This document shows, piece by piece, positions 7,997 to 15,556 of a stretch of DNA of 16,655 nucleotides; positions within the stretch are counted from its first letter, which is position 1; each line of letters opens with the position of its first letter. This stretch comes from Porticoccaceae bacterium (GTDB lineage: Bacteria > Pseudomonadota > Gammaproteobacteria > Pseudomonadales > Porticoccaceae): NCBI GenBank assembly GCA_003491845.1, contig DNBN01000330.1, forward strand, positions 8,159 through 24,813, given 5' to 3'. Both the position numbers and the translations under genes were made by a program. The notes beneath the pieces were generated by a model, which ran no database searches, was not told the DNA's origin, and worked only from the letters and a program-made list of their open reading frames with translations.

Positions 7997-8218
7997 ATGG
8001 AAATTCGAATCACACTTGATGTAGAAATGGCGAAAAAGAAGATATCTCTTAAGGAGTTGTCTCAAAAAATCGGAATTTCTATAACTAATTTATCACTATT
8101 AAAGACCGGCAAGGTTAAGGCGATTCGGTTTAGTACGCTCATGGCTATATGCCGCGAGCTTGACTGTCAGCCTGGCGATATTCTTTTTTATGTAAGTGAT
8201 AGCGAACAAATAAATTAA
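7997..8218 (+). CDS. YozG-type XRE-family HTH regulator
   Basis: A 73-residue one-domain regulator of the HTH_26 / YozG subgroup. It has a short N-terminal beta-strand (IRITLDVEMAKKKIS, 3-17), SLKELSQKIGIS (17-28), a recognition helix ITNLSLLKTGKVK (29-41), FSTLMAICRELDC (45-57) and the diagnostic CQPGDIL (57-63). It is clearly different from the regulator at 5180 (different subgroup, no IENG motif). I see no convincing ribosome site before ATG 7997; Met11 is an alternative but would remove the first strand. A short or leaderless transcript from the TTGATA/TGTAAA promoter is possible. Members of this group commonly sit beside multi-pass membrane proteins such as DUF2975 and regulate them. Here a membrane protein follows 52 bp downstream, consistent with such a pair. 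Confidence 0.88.
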   Translation: MEIRITLDVEMAKKKISLKELSQKIGISITNLSLLKTGKVKAIRFSTLMAICRELDCQPGDILFYVSDSEQIN

Positions 8219-8270
8219 TAACATGCCACTATAAAATGCGGTTTAGACAATTAAACGAGGAGGTTTAATT

Positions 8271-8879
8271 ATGCAGAATAACGATTATTTACTACCCGGT
8301 GTTTGCGCAATATTCCTAGCGATTATATCCCCTGTCTATTGGCTTGGCATGAGTCAGTCAGTAGAGAGCTCCTATGTATTAGGGCAGGACGTGATGTCCC
8401 TAGGATTTTCCGATATTCTGTTTGCTTGTATTCTTTTATTAACCATTTATATTTATCTTAATCTAAAAAATATTCTCAACGAACAATTAAACTTTCATCA
8501 CATTGATATGTTAATTTGGATTAACATTATCGTTAGTATCCTTTGGATGAGTACCCTAACCCTCGACATAGCAAGCATCGTACTTGCTGAAAATTTCGTA
8601 ACACAAAACGAGAGTAGCTTTTCAAACATTGCATTATTGACTAGCGTCGGAGCGATTATCATATTAGGCATCATAGATTTATTGATTGGTATTTTACTGT
8701 TAGCAAAATCAACTGAACTTCCTGCCTTACTAAAAGTTTTTGCCATTATGTCAGTAATACAGGGTGTAATAGGCATAACGGTAGTTTTTGCGGTAACGTT
8801 AATCTTTATATTCCCGATAACTCTGATTATTTTGGCGATGTTTTTTCTACGTAAACCAGAGTCTTTGGAAATCGTTTGA
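8271..8879 (+). CDS. Unclassified multi-pass membrane protein
   Basis: A 202-residue protein, almost entirely hydrophobic, with five or six membrane segments (about 8-26, 46-66, 79-104, 119-146, and 155-194, which is probably two). The longest polar loops are 27-45 and 106-118. I do not recognise a family signature. Its position behind a YozG-type regulator recalls DUF2975 partners, but it is longer than DUF2975 and lacks that family's usual PF-containing motif. The ribosome site is the best in the window: GAGGAGGT at 8257-8264, about 7 nt before the ATG. The gene is very AT-rich (14 G/C in 8401-8460). No catalytic residues are apparent. A sensor, small-molecule channel or immunity-like function would all be guesses. 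Confidence 0.85.
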   Translation: MQNNDYLLPGVCAIFLAIISPVYWLGMSQSVESSYVLGQDVMSLGFSDILFACILLLTIYIYLNLKNILNEQLNFHHIDMLIWINIIVSILWMSTLTLDIASIVLAENFVTQNESSFSNIALLTSVGAIIILGIIDLLIGILLLAKSTELPALLKVFAIMSVIQGVIGITVVFAVTLIFIFPITLIILAMFFLRKPESLEIV

Positions 8880-8950
8880 ATTGAGTGGCAAGCAACTCGT
8901 GTACAGTATTAGAATACATTTCGCGTAGCTTTTGATTAGATTAAAAGTTA

Positions 8951-8980
8951 GGGTGGATGGGTTGCAAACTACCTCCACCC
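8951..8980. terminator. GC-rich stem-loop downstream of the membrane protein gene
   Basis: GGGTGGA (8951-8957) pairs perfectly with TCCACCC (8974-8980), with partial pairing inside the 16-nt loop. It lies about 70 bp after the stop at 8879, where a terminator is expected. No T-tract follows on the plus strand, so intrinsic termination is uncertain; it could instead protect the transcript 3' end. Confidence 0.35.
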
Positions 8981-9160
8981 GGGAGTTACATGAGTTCACT
9001 CTTACCCGCAAGAAAATACACCGAGGGAGTGGAAAAGATTTTCACAAAAAATCGATGACACTATTTGACTCTCTAATATTGAGCAGGTATCAGAGATAAA
9101 TTAGACTACCCTGATTCCGCTATAAGAGTAATCCACAGAGTATAATAGGAATATCTGACC

Positions 9161-10063
9161 ATGGATCAGCTAAAAGCACTCCGATATTTCAGTAAAGTCG
9201 TGGAAACTGGAAGTTTCACTCGAGCAGCTGAAGCGTTTTCTGTGCCACCCTCCTCCCTGTCTAGACGAATCGCGGACCTAGAAAAAAGCCTGGGGGCAAA
9301 CCTCTTAAAGCGCAGTACCCGAGTGGTTAAGGTAACTGAAATTGGGCAGGTTTACTTTAAGCAGGTGCAAAATATTTTGACTCAGCTTGAGCTAAGTGAT
9401 GAAACCGTGCGCAGCTATCAAGCCTCTCCCACAGGATTTCTGCGCATTAGCAGTATGGTCAGTTTTGGCGAGCGACTGTTATTACCTCTGCTGACTGAGT
9501 TTAAAGCGCTGTATCCAGAAATCATTTTGGATGTAAGCCTAAGTGATGAGTTGTCGACGCTGTCCCGTGACGATGTAGATATTGCTATACGCGGAGGCTA
9601 TGCCCCAAATGAACGTGTGCAGGCCGTACGGCTAATGAATAATGATTTTATTCCGGTAGCCGCATCAAGTTATCTTGCGGCAGCTGGGATCCCAAAGCAC
9701 GCCAACGAGCTTAAACAACATCAAGGCCTTTTTTTTCGCACACCAACGGGCCCACAACCTTGGTTATGTCAGTCAAATGGACAATGGTTAGACGTATCCG
9801 CACTACCCCTAACTATCTCTAACAATGGTAAATGGTTAGGCGAGCAGGCGCTTGCAGGACAGGGTATTATGATGGCACCAAGATGGTTGGTGCAGGAGTA
9901 TATCGATAGCAACGAATTACAGGAATTGCATATTGAACCAACATTGTACATCAGCCAAAACTCTGGACTGGCCATTTATCTACTCTATCAAAAGCAGCAA
10001 TATCTGGTACCGAAAGTGAAGATCGCGGTGGATTTTTTGATAGCGCGGTTTTCTGACAGCTAA
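9161..10063 (+). CDS. LysR-family transcriptional regulator (CrgA-like clade)
   Basis: A 300-residue regulator of full family length. The winged helix-turn-helix occupies 1-60: LRYFSKVVETGSFTRAAEAF (7-26), PPSSLSRRIADLEKSLGANLL (29-49), then the wing RSTRVVKVTEIG. A linker helix follows, and the substrate-binding domain starts near 90, with GFLRISSMVSFG and the DVDIAIRGG motif around 138-148 that is typical of the CrgA/DmlR-type clade. It acts in the cytoplasm, usually as a tetramer responding to a small metabolite. AGGA at 9147-9150 is the likely ribosome site. Unusually for the family, no gene starts divergently next to it: the upstream neighbour is on the same strand 281 bp away and the downstream neighbour is convergent. 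Its target is therefore not obvious. Confidence 0.95.
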   Translation: MDQLKALRYFSKVVETGSFTRAAEAFSVPPSSLSRRIADLEKSLGANLLKRSTRVVKVTEIGQVYFKQVQNILTQLELSDETVRSYQASPTGFLRISSMVSFGERLLLPLLTEFKALYPEIILDVSLSDELSTLSRDDVDIAIRGGYAPNERVQAVRLMNNDFIPVAASSYLAAAGIPKHANELKQHQGLFFRTPTGPQPWLCQSNGQWLDVSALPLTISNNGKWLGEQALAGQGIMMAPRWLVQEYIDSNELQELHIEPTLYISQNSGLAIYLLYQKQQYLVPKVKIAVDFLIARFSDS

Positions 10064-10073
10064 ACCAGATTAA

Positions 10074-10107
10074 GGGAGATACCCAGTCAAATTGCTAAAT
10101 ATCTCCC
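10074..10107. terminator. Putative shared terminator between convergent genes
   Basis: GGGAGATA (10074-10081) and TATCTCCC (10100-10107) form an 8-bp perfect stem around an 18-nt loop, in the 79-bp gap between the LysR stop and the MDR stop. A second, A/T-only stem with a T-run (AAAACT/AGTTTT, ending in TTTTTT) follows at about 10111-10132. The pair may terminate both converging transcripts. The long loop and the lack of an immediate T-tract after the GC-containing stem limit confidence. Confidence 0.45.
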
Positions 10108-10142
10108 ATAAAACTCTCAGTCTTAGTTTTTTGTAGAACCTC

Positions 10143-11252
10143 TTACTTAACAGCACTTGGTACTATAAGTACCTTGCCATTTCTGCCACGTTCCGCGGCA
10201 CGAATAACAGCTTGCTTGATTTCACCAACCGAGTAGCGAGAGTCAACATTAGCTTTTAGAGTGCCATTTACAATCAGCGGAATAACCTGGCCAAAAGCAG
10301 CCTGCTTGGTCTGCATATCAGCTGATTGGTACCACTTGTAGAGCCAAAACCCACGCAACCGAGTGTCGTTAAAAATAACATTACCAGTATTCAAAACGGC
10401 GGGCTGTCCTGACAGCACGCCATAGGTAACCAGAGTACCACTGTAGCCCAGACTATCAGCTAATCTAGAGTAGGTCTTACCACCAACAGGATCCAGAGCA
10501 AGCACAACTGGAGCATTGCCCGTTGCTTTAGCGATTTGATCAGCAAGATCTGGCCCGTCGATCAAGACCACATCCGCTCCCTTTGACTTCAATTCCTCTG
10601 CAAGGCCGTCACGACGAACAATATTGACGGTCTTTATACCGCGCTGCTTTGCCAACTGTATAACATAACCACCCACCGCAGAATTCGCAGCGCTTTGTGC
10701 AATCCACTGCCCTTCTTGAACATCCACAAAAGAGGTAAGCATAAGCAAGGCGGTTAACGGGTTAACCGCGGACATAGCAAGCTGTTCAATGACCTCGGCA
10801 CTCAGAGGACCCATCGTAGGCAAAGGAAGAAACCCACCTGCAGGAGCCACTATTTCGTCTCGCCAGGTTCCACCGCTGGCAAGTAATACCAGTTGACCGA
10901 CTGTTAAGTTTTCTACCTCTGCGGATATTTCCACCACTCGGCCAACACCTTCGCTACCCGGGTTAGACGGCAATACTGGATCTACACCGTAGTTACCCGA
11001 AATCTGTAATAAATCTGATGGATTGATGGGCGCTGCCAACACTTTCACTCTGACCTCGCCCCTCTTGAGCGGTTGAGGACTATACTCTTTAACCTTGATA
11101 ACATCTGCCGGATTGCCCATCTCACTAAACTCAAGATACGTCAACTGTGGTTGAGTCTCTTGATGCTCACCACCAGAATGATGATCTGCAATAGTGAAAG
11201 ATGGAGAGCCGAGAAAAAGCGCTAAAATGCTAATGATACAAATATTTTTCAT
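10143..11252 (-). CDS. Medium-chain dehydrogenase/reductase (enoyl reductase/quinone reductase-like) with N-terminal signal peptide
   Basis: A 369-residue zinc-independent MDR protein. The GroES-like half begins near residue 38 (LTYLEFSEMGNPADVIKV), with APINPSD (74-80) and NPGSEGVGRV (97-106). The Rossmann half has the AANSAVGGYVIQLAK motif (188-202), DPVGG, and a GTLVTYGVLSG strand. These match the mitochondrial trans-2-enoyl-CoA reductase (MECR) / quinone reductase group; zinc ligands are absent. Residues 1-22 (MKNICIISILALFLGSPSFTIA) read as a Sec signal peptide, with a mature start DHHSGGEH that could bind Cu/Ni. This is odd for an NAD(P)H enzyme. The start is well supported by AAGGGAG seven nt upstream, and starting at Met45 would delete the first strand of the fold. 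The gene follows the MFS gene after 42 bp and is probably its operon partner. Fold firm; location and substrate uncertain. Confidence 0.9.
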   Translation of the reverse strand: MKNICIISILALFLGSPSFTIADHHSGGEHQETQPQLTYLEFSEMGNPADVIKVKEYSPQPLKRGEVRVKVLAAPINPSDLLQISGNYGVDPVLPSNPGSEGVGRVVEISAEVENLTVGQLVLLASGGTWRDEIVAPAGGFLPLPTMGPLSAEVIEQLAMSAVNPLTALLMLTSFVDVQEGQWIAQSAANSAVGGYVIQLAKQRGIKTVNIVRRDGLAEELKSKGADVVLIDGPDLADQIAKATGNAPVVLALDPVGGKTYSRLADSLGYSGTLVTYGVLSGQPAVLNTGNVIFNDTRLRGFWLYKWYQSADMQTKQAAFGQVIPLIVNGTLKANVDSRYSVGEIKQAVIRAAERGRNGKVLIVPSAVK

Positions 11253-11294
11253 AGTGTTGCTCCCTTGCTTATTTATTGGTGTTTTTGTTGATTG

Positions 11295-12641
11295 TTAGAG
11301 GATACTGCTCTTCTGCGTAATGTTAACTACAACTTTTGGTGTTGCCTTGCCTGATGAGTCAGTATCATCTTGCTCAAACCAGCGTCCAAGATAAATACCC
11401 ACCATTGTCCAAAGCCCCGCTATGCCTGCACCGACAATAGCAACTGCTGCTAAACCTAGACCCAAACCCTGTGTTAATCCAGTAAACAACCATGCCATCA
11501 ACATGTCCCCTCCACGGTAGGCAACAATGTCGATAACTGGTTTTGCCTTGAATCGTGTTTCTCTATCAACTCTAGTGAATAGCATTTCTCTAGCAGGCCG
11601 AGTGACCGCGTAGTTACCAGCCCTGCGTATAATCTGCAAGCCAATCACCACACCTAAAAAAGGTGAAATTGCTAGCACTAGTAAACCAAGACAGATCAAA
11701 ACGGGGATCAGTGCAATGGTAACTGGCATACCAAATTTTCCTACGATACGGCTAGTGGCAAATAACCCTGTGGCAATAGATAAAGTGTTTACGGCCAGGT
11801 CCATCTGCGCCCAAATTGCAGTGCGCTCTACCCTGCTCAATTCACTGAGTAGATTCTTTAACTCGAAATAAACAAACGAGCTTATGCCTGTATATAAAAA
11901 TATAAATAGGCCTATGGCCAGCAAATACGGGTTCGAGAAAAACATCTTAAAACCCGCAAAGGGGTTACCGCCAATCGGCTTGTTGGGAGGTGTTAACTCC
12001 AAATCTTCATTGTGTAGTTCTGTAGATTTCAGTGACTGCAAATAAAAGATGATGGGTATTGGAATCAGTAGCATCATACTAGCCAATAACATCAGATTAT
12101 CTGTGCCCATCGACGCGGAGAAAAACGAAGGTATAGAAGGACCAATTAGACCGCCGACGCTAGCACCTGCAGCAATAATACTAAACAGCCTACCCGCTTG
12201 CTCTTTATTGAACAAGTCAGACATAAAACTCCAAAATACTGAAATATGAAACAGGCTAAATACACTCACCCAGACATAAAACGACTTATCAATTAACGTT
12301 CTATCGGCAGAGATATAGGCCAAAAGGTAAAAAACAACAAAGGTTAGGGCAAAGATACCGTAAATAGACGGAACCAAATAACGAAAGTGGAACCTTGCGA
12401 CTGCCATGCCATAAACGCCTACAACGGCCGTACTGATGAAAAAATTTAGAGTCCACAACCAGCTGACTTCGGCGTCTGTCCAGTCACTTGCCATGGCGTC
12501 ACGCACCGGACGAAGTATGTAGTAGGCAGACATCAACACCACCACAAACAGAAATGAACTTGCCACAGCCTTTACTTCCTTGGCCTCTATCTTGGCGACC
12601 AATTTTAAAAATCTAGCCATCGGATTATTACTTGCAAGCAT
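11295..12641 (-). CDS. MFS transporter, NTP/NDP-exchange (ATP:ADP antiporter, Tlc)-like
   Basis: A 448-residue polytopic protein with about 11-12 membrane segments. The N-terminal AYYILRPVRDAMAS (39-52) following the first helix is characteristic of the TlcC/COG3202 branch of the major facilitator superfamily. FNKEQAGRLFSIIAAGASVGGLIGP is the typical mid-protein signature, and RPAREMLFTRVDRETRFKAKP recurs in the C-terminal half. In obligate intracellular bacteria related proteins exchange ATP and ADP; free-living relatives such as this one are uncharacterised and need not carry nucleotides. The ribosome site TAGGAG lies 6 nt before the ATG, and the start sits in a small CTAGG/CCTAG inverted repeat. 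The next gene, the exported MDR, follows in 42 bp, so the two are probably one operon. Confidence 0.9.
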   Translation of the reverse strand: MLASNNPMARFLKLVAKIEAKEVKAVASSFLFVVVLMSAYYILRPVRDAMASDWTDAEVSWLWTLNFFISTAVVGVYGMAVARFHFRYLVPSIYGIFALTFVVFYLLAYISADRTLIDKSFYVWVSVFSLFHISVFWSFMSDLFNKEQAGRLFSIIAAGASVGGLIGPSIPSFFSASMGTDNLMLLASMMLLIPIPIIFYLQSLKSTELHNEDLELTPPNKPIGGNPFAGFKMFFSNPYLLAIGLFIFLYTGISSFVYFELKNLLSELSRVERTAIWAQMDLAVNTLSIATGLFATSRIVGKFGMPVTIALIPVLICLGLLVLAISPFLGVVIGLQIIRRAGNYAVTRPAREMLFTRVDRETRFKAKPVIDIVAYRGGDMLMAWLFTGLTQGLGLGLAAVAIVGAGIAGLWTMVGIYLGRWFEQDDTDSSGKATPKVVVNITQKSSIL

Positions 12642-13014
12642 AGTTTCTCCTAGGCTGAACCTAGCTGGTTATCTTGATTATTCTGTATTTGGATATTACC
12701 TTGGAGCACTAATAACACTACATAGTATCCATGACTAGCGTAAGCGTATAGCTTTGTTATAACGCTATTATTAGCCTATTTTAGGCAAGGATAAATAAGC
12801 TGATGTGGGTATCTTTATTGTCATAAAGACAATAATACTGTTCATATGTCTGGTCTCAGATTTATACCTCACACCAGCCTCTGCATTATTACTTATACCA
12901 ATGGCTTTGAAAAAAATATGGCAAACCAAGTTGGGCTGCACTTGCTGTGCCGTTTCTGCATGCTTGTGTTATTGTTCACTCACCCCATGCTGACTAAAAA
13001 AATAAATGTAAATC
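12642..13014. other. 373 bp divergent intergenic region with a possible small ORF
   Basis: The region lies between the divergent MFS and EEP-family genes. It contains an imperfect stem AGCGTATA/TATAACGCT (about 12738-12766), a hairpin GCCTA-TTT-TAGGC (12774-12786), a weak plus-strand sigma-70-like pair TTGTTA (12754-12759) / TATTTT (12777-12782) with 17 bp spacing, and a 62-codon GTG-start ORF annotated separately. No ribosome site is evident directly before the EEP gene at 13015. Confidence 0.4.
12805..12993 (+). CDS. Doubtful 62-residue Cys-rich ORF (GTG start)
   Basis: The ORF starts at GTG, 13 bp after AAGGA (12787-12791), downstream of a weak promoter-like pair. The product has a hydrophobic N-terminal stretch (IFIVIKTIILFICLV), a second hydrophobic patch (ASALLLIPMAL), a basic KKIWQTK, and ends with seven cysteines in 19 residues (GCTCCAVSACLCYCSLTPC). 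I recognise no family. It might be a small exported peptide or simply a chance frame: other frames in the same stretch are also open. The stop is 21 bp before the EEP gene. Confidence 0.22.
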   Translation: MGIFIVIKTIILFICLVSDLYLTPASALLLIPMALKKIWQTKLGCTCCAVSACLCYCSLTPC

Positions 13015-13860
13015 ATGAAACATAAAGCTCTATTTCTTAGCACTATAATTCTTTCTATGAATCTTTTTTCACTGGAACAGCAGAGGGAGAAATTAACAAT
13101 ACTTGTTTATAACACCCACGGGCTTCCTGAAATATTTATAAGTGACAATCCGAAAAAGCGCTTTCCGGTAATAGGTAAAAAAACTCAAGAATTTAACATT
13201 TCCTTGCTGCAAGAAGACTATTCGCATCATGAAGAGTTGTTATCTGGCTTAGCTGAGAATAGCCTAGCTATTCGTGGTAGATTGGGTGGCCGTCTAACAT
13301 GCCCGTTCTGCACTGGTTCAGGATTAACATCTGTTTTTAATCTACCTAAAAATTGGACCGTAGAAGTAGAAAATAAAACGTACGACACCTGTTCGGGATG
13401 GTTAAGAGGAGCCAATGATTGCTTTGCCTATAAAGGTTTTCAAATAATAGAAATAACGCTGCCGAGCAACAAAAGATTTTTTATAGTTAATACGCACATG
13501 GATGCAGGTAAAAGAGATTCTGACAGGGCATCAAGGCAGCGACAATTGGAGCATATTATTTCAACTATAAAGCCTAAAACAGCTACTGAAGCGTTGATTG
13601 TTGCTGGAGATCTTAATCTAAATTCTAAAAACCCTGACGACGTAAAACTCTTAGAAAACTTCAAGAATGCGCTTAGCTTAACAGATTCTTTTACAGGGCA
13701 TAAAATAACTAACACGTGGGCAATATTAGATTACATCTTATACAAGCAAGGTGAAGAATTGGAATTTAAAATTATCTCTGTAGGAGAAGACGAATCATTT
13801 GTCACAGAAGAAGGCCCTTTAAGTGACCATCCTGCTCTAGTGATAGAAGTGTCAATCTAA
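13015..13860 (+). CDS. Secreted endonuclease/exonuclease/phosphatase (EEP) family protein
   Basis: A 281-residue protein of the DNase I-like / EEP superfamily with a signal peptide at about 1-20 (MKHKALFLSTIILSMNLFSL). The catalytic motifs are all present in order: YNTHGL (32-37, Asn33), LLQED (64-68, Glu67), NTHMDAG (159-165, His161), AGDLNLN (197-203, Asp199/Asn201), LDYIL (238-242) and SDHPAL (270-275, His272). It should be a Mg2+-dependent phosphodiesterase acting in the periplasm or outside the cell, on nucleic acid, phospholipid or phosphorylated head groups. An insert with CPFC (96-99) and Cys126/Cys136 around SGWLRGANDC could form disulfides or a metal site; these are recurrent in a secreted EEP subgroup. 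No good ribosome site precedes the ATG. The gene is AT-rich compared with the MFS/MDR genes. Substrate not assignable. Confidence 0.92.
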   Translation: MKHKALFLSTIILSMNLFSLEQQREKLTILVYNTHGLPEIFISDNPKKRFPVIGKKTQEFNISLLQEDYSHHEELLSGLAENSLAIRGRLGGRLTCPFCTGSGLTSVFNLPKNWTVEVENKTYDTCSGWLRGANDCFAYKGFQIIEITLPSNKRFFIVNTHMDAGKRDSDRASRQRQLEHIISTIKPKTATEALIVAGDLNLNSKNPDDVKLLENFKNALSLTDSFTGHKITNTWAILDYILYKQGEELEFKIISVGEDESFVTEEGPLSDHPALVIEVSI

Positions 13861-14155
13861 TTATTACCGCTCTTAGTTAACAAATTACGACTACTCCCGC
13901 TCAGTACTTTCATCAGCATTGAGTTTAATAACTAACTGATTTGAATAGAATTGACCTATTTTTTCAAAAACCCCACTGTAATCCTTCAAAAATTTCGTGC
14001 TTTGTCACTTCCGATACTGCTTACGATCTTAAACTTTCGTTAATAGCCACATGAGCTAATACAACCTACTTCAACGCTAGCACCCCTTTTAATAGAAGGC
14101 ACTTTGAGATCTGTCCCTGCATTGATCGTGCCTGCACTAAAATACAATTAATTGC
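13861..14155. other. Intergenic region between convergent genes
   Basis: This is 295 bp between the EEP gene and the convergent di-haem peroxidase gene. I see no ORF, RNA gene or convincing intrinsic terminator: only weak short inverted repeats (for example CCTT/AAGG near 14086-14100). Confidence 0.45.
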
Positions 14156-15556
14156 TTAGTCACACCCTAAATCGCTACGACTCGTCGGGTCATTATTGAT
14201 AACACATAGACCCGATGGCAGAGATTCAGGCTCATATCGCATCAAATCTGGGTCTCTCAATGCTTCTTCCAAAAATACAACCAAGTCAGTTAGTTCTTCC
14301 TCAGCCAGCCCTAGTGGGCTAAATCGGTAATCTAACTGACTCGTTGATGCTTCGTTTTGGGCCACTGCATTATTTTTATACTCAACAACCTCTCTTACAG
14401 ACGAAAAAGATCCTCCGTGACCAAATACATCGGTATCTGCAAGATTATACAATTGAGGTACTTTGAACTTGTAATCATCAAGTGGATTACCAGTAAAACC
14501 TCCTCGACCAAGACGTACACCATCAGCAACTTGACCAATGATGTCATCATTAACATCAAGGTCATCAAATCCAACTGCGAAAAACACTTGATCTGCGGTA
14601 GCACCAACAGGTGATGAGAGCGCGGCACCCTGATGACACCCATAGCAGCCTCCATTGCCAAAGAAGACTTCTGCTCCACTGATCTGTTGTTCCGTCATTG
14701 CAAATTTATCACCTCTCAACCAAAGCTGAAATGGGGACTTATTAGCCAGAACCGTCCGCTCAAATGCTGCAATCGATGCAGTCGCACCCTGCGCTAATTC
14801 GCTCATCGTATATTGGGGAAATGCCGCTAATAATAGATCATAGTATTCAGTCTTCTCAAGTTCAGGAGGAAAAGATCCAATTCGATGAACACCAGTACCC
14901 GCTATTGCTTGAGTCTCAATACCAGAAAATCCCTGAGAATTTGCTGCCTTTGGTGTACCTTCTGTCATCAAGCGGTCTGGGGCTATACCGGCATTAATAA
15001 CACCATTGACGGAATTTCCTAGCGCACCATTCCATAGCATAACATCTTGATAGGCAACATTTAGAACTGTTGGTGAGGTTACAGGCTGCACATCTGCATC
15101 CTGAGTACCGATGTCTGCATCATGCCACCTTCTTGACTCACCCTTGATACCGAATCCTTCCCCACCTTCACCTAATCCCTGAGTCATACCTGACTTAAAT
15201 CCTGCCCTTGCATGATGGCACGATGCACAGGACCATGTCTTTGCGCGAATCGCAACTCCCTCAGTTGCAAATGCAGGATCATGATAGATGAACTGTCCGA
15301 CTGCTACTTTTTCCGCGGTAATTGGATTCATTGAGTCTTGAGGTATATTTTCATAGTCATCACTATCAGGAAGAAGATAAAAATCTAGTGAATTTGTGAA
15401 CGATGCAGACTGCATGGCTACCTCAAGAGCGGAGGTATCTGGCGGAGTTTCAATAACTGGTTCAAAAACTGGTGCCTCATCACTGCCTCCACCACCACAA
15501 CCTACAAGAATCAATGAAATGATTGATACTGTAATGATTTGATTTACTCGCTTCAT
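14156..15556 (-). CDS. Di-haem cytochrome c peroxidase family lipoprotein (MauG/CcpA-like)
   Basis: A 466-residue c-type cytochrome with two haem-binding motifs, CASCH (110-114) and CYGCH (304-308). The conserved surroundings of di-haem peroxidases are also present: SPTVLNVAYQDVMLWNG (161-177), AFERTVL (264-270), KVPQLYNLADTDVFGHGGSF (365-384, with His380) and VREVVEYKN. Residues 1-20 form a lipoprotein signal (ISLILVGC, Cys20) followed by a GGGGSDE linker, so it should be membrane-anchored and face the periplasm. Family members reduce hydrogen peroxide or oxidise protein or organic substrates using electrons from small cytochromes or quinol. The ATG at 15556 is preceded by AGGAG seven nt upstream. 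A TTG at 15586 would extend the frame by ten residues but overlaps this ribosome site. It is longer than classical CcpA (~320-340). No neighbouring gene identifies a partner. Confidence 0.92.
   Translation of the reverse strand: MKRVNQIITVSIISLILVGCGGGGSDEAPVFEPVIETPPDTSALEVAMQSASFTNSLDFYLLPDSDDYENIPQDSMNPITAEKVAVGQFIYHDPAFATEGVAIRAKTWSCASCHHARAGFKSGMTQGLGEGGEGFGIKGESRRWHDADIGTQDADVQPVTSPTVLNVAYQDVMLWNGALGNSVNGVINAGIAPDRLMTEGTPKAANSQGFSGIETQAIAGTGVHRIGSFPPELEKTEYYDLLLAAFPQYTMSELAQGATASIAAFERTVLANKSPFQLWLRGDKFAMTEQQISGAEVFFGNGGCYGCHQGAALSSPVGATADQVFFAVGFDDLDVNDDIIGQVADGVRLGRGGFTGNPLDDYKFKVPQLYNLADTDVFGHGGSFSSVREVVEYKNNAVAQNEASTSQLDYRFSPLGLAEEELTDLVVFLEEALRDPDLMRYEPESLPSGLCVINNDPTSRSDLGCD

Noticed and set aside
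12641..12670. CTAGG/CCTAG repeat overlapping the MFS ribosome site as an RNA switch
   Set aside because: Only a 5-bp stem; too weak to claim translational control.
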